From positions 1-33,945 of the forward strand of contig JADLFU010000095.1 of assembly GCA_020849655.1 (NCBI GenBank): DNA of 33,945 bases, read 5' to 3'. The notes under the pieces are model-generated. The model saw nothing but the letters and a program-made list of their open reading frames with translations, made no database searches and had not been told where the DNA came from. This document shows positions 32,856 to 33,945 of the stretch, one piece after another (the stretch's first letter is position 1; each line of letters begins with the position of its first letter). The DNA comes from Polyangiaceae bacterium. Lineage in GTDB: Bacteria; Myxococcota_A; Polyangia; Polyangiales; Polyangiaceae. The translations under genes and the position numbers were made by a program.

Positions 32856-33945
32856 TCACCGCACGGCGACGTACACGTTGTAGTACTGGATGGAGGAGTT
32901 CTTGCCGCTGTCGATCACCCGCGCACAGTAGCGTCCGCCCTCCCCCGCGGGGACGTTGTACATCGCGAGGCTGCAGGCGTCCGGGCCCGAGTTATCATCG
33001 CACGCGAGGGCGGTCGAGCCGGTGCACGAGGTGTTCTTCGGATCGCTGCTCGGCGTGTCCTTGTACACCTCGACGACAGTGTCGTTGCCGCCTGGCAGGC
33101 TGCAGGCGTCGAGCGCGTTCTGGAAGGTGCCGACGTACAGCGTGCGCCCCTCGGGCACCTCCGCGCAGAACCAGTCCTCGTCCGCGCCGTTGCCCTCGAT
33201 GCCCTGCTGGACGCCGACGGGCTGCACGAACGCCGCGGTCAGGCAGGCGGCGGGCGCCTCCCTGGGCTCCTTGCGGGAGCTGGGCTCGACGTTCTGCAGA
33301 TCGCAGGGGCCGTTCTCCTCGAACGTGCAGGTCGCGCTGCAGCCGTCGCCGGGCTGGTTGTTGTGATCGTCGCACCCCTCCCCCTCCTGCAGCACGCCGT
33401 CCCCGCACTCGACGAGGCGCAGCTCGAGGTGAAACCCGCCCGCCTGGTTCTGCTGGCCGTACCCGTCGACGAACAGCGAGATCGGCGTCCCCGCCGTCAC
33501 CTGGAAGCTGAGGTTCTGCGAGGAGCCGTTGCCGTCACAGTCGAGCTGGCTGCCCTCGGAGGCGCAGGTGGCGCGCGCGTAGATCGAGCCCGAGTAGGTG
33601 GTCGAGCTCGTCACGATGAGGCGCCCCGTCGCGGTGGGGGTGATCTCGAACACGACGTCGTTGGACGTCGAGCCGCCGCACTGGCCGTTCTCGGAGCGCG
33701 CGTCGTTGGTCGCGCCGAGCGTCGAGCCGTCGAGCACCACCTTCGCGCCGGGCGCGACGGTGATCGCGTCGCCCGGGCACTTGTCGGCCCCCACCGGGAG
33801 CGCGCCGCCCGCGCCCGCCGATCCACCCGCGGGGGCGCCCGCGTCGCCCGCTGCGCCGCCCGCGGGCGCTCCCGCCGCGCCGCCCTGTGCGTCCCCGGCG
33901 GCGCCCGCCTTGCCGCCCGCGCCCGCGCCCGCCGTGCCGCCCGCG
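32856..33945 (-). CDS. Surface protein with Gly/Ala stalk, Myxococcus Cys-rich repeat and PPC-like domains (5' part outside window)
   Basis: About 363 residues are visible, and the frame runs off the right edge, so the signal peptide is not seen. The first 50 visible residues are Gly/Ala/Pro-rich, like the stalks of the other lipoproteins here. A beta domain follows ('VFEITPTATGRLIVTSSTTY', 'SLFVDGYGQQNQAGGFHLEL'), resembling a PPC-like sandwich. Then 'ECGDGVLQEGEGCDDHNNQ' with 'PGDGCSATC' is a textbook Myxococcus cysteine-rich repeat. A second PPC-like domain ends 'YCARVIDSG' and 'YYNVYVAVR'. A GTG at 33794 could be taken as a start, but it would cut the stalk and leave no signal peptide. 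It is probably exported or surface located; the function is unknown. Confidence 0.85.
   Translation of the reverse strand, partial: AGGTAGAGAGGKAGAAGDAQGGAAGAPAGGAAGDAGAPAGGSAGAGGALPVGADKCPGDAITVAPGAKVVLDGSTLGATNDARSENGQCGGSTSNDVVFEITPTATGRLIVTSSTTYSGSIYARATCASEGSQLDCDGNGSSQNLSFQVTAGTPISLFVDGYGQQNQAGGFHLELRLVECGDGVLQEGEGCDDHNNQPGDGCSATCTFEENGPCDLQNVEPSSRKEPREAPAACLTAAFVQPVGVQQGIEGNGADEDWFCAEVPEGRTLYVGTFQNALDACSLPGGNDTVVEVYKDTPSSDPKNTSCTGSTALACDDNSGPDACSLAMYNVPAGEGGRYCARVIDSGKNSSIQYYNVYVAVR

Noticed and set aside
32659-32883. 74-codon + frame after the ZU5-like lipoprotein gene
   Set aside because: It covers two hairpins and the end of the opposite gene, and has no ribosome site or recognisable domain.

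Overview
The window is a very GC-rich, densely coding bacterial segment that most resembles a myxobacterium (Myxococcota, probably Polyangiales-like). The evidence is the set of families: several exported or lipidated proteins with Gly/Ala/Ser-rich stalks, a Myxococcus-type cysteine-rich repeat, a MopE-type metal-binding motif joined to a choice-of-anchor-L-like domain, a soluble Ser/Thr kinase with an N-terminal Cys motif and a long disordered tail, and frequent GTG starts. No mobile element, CRISPR array, rRNA or tRNA was recognised.

Layout. 1-1488: a possible gene end, a small TPR-like protein at 605-925 and two long gene-free stretches. 1489-8833 (+): a 1.4-kDa-residue-scale exported protein (about 1,400 residues) whose signal-peptide codons are eight copies of a 5-bp repeat, a coupled beta-propeller protein, a DnaQ-like exonuclease and an endonuclease/exonuclease/phosphatase-fold lipoprotein. 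8945-12048 (-): a Wzx-like flippase and an orphan sensor histidine kinase, divergent from a Ser/Thr kinase (12143-14044, +). 14052-18026 (-): a three-gene overlapping operon of a degenerate calcineurin-like phosphoesterase, an unrecognised 148-residue protein and glnE. 18116-18895 (+): an MlaF-like ATPase without visible Mla partners. 18953-20494 (-): a choice-of-anchor-L lipoprotein. 20627-25660 (+): a MacAB/LolCDE-type exporter (adaptor, ATPase, two permeases) with every junction overlapping by 4 bases, then an outer-membrane barrel protein. 25699-30208 (-): a co-directional run of an SDR, Ada, a quinone-oxidoreductase-like protein and a repeat-stalk lipoprotein. 30347-31081 (+): a two-domain YCII protein. 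31299-32654 (+): a ZU5-like lipoprotein. 32856 to the window end (-): the C-terminal part of a Cys-rich-repeat surface protein.

The strongest unusual signal is at 1476-1553. A perfect AGGAGG and ATG (1489) lead straight into eight tandem GTCTC units. In the sequenced state this frame stops after 20 codons at a TGA that overlaps an ATG (1551) in the main reading frame. Removing one 5-bp unit would instead make a classical signal peptide joined in frame to the long protein. This looks like a phase-variable on/off or localisation switch for a surface protein and its coupled downstream partner. A miscounted repeat in the assembly is the main alternative.

Secondary themes are start codons lying 5-10 bp behind TAnnnT boxes (leaderless transcription), lipoprotein stalks encoded by 27-bp and 21-bp minisatellites, and a metallophosphoesterase fold missing several metal ligands that is translationally coupled, through an unknown protein, to the nitrogen regulator GlnE.
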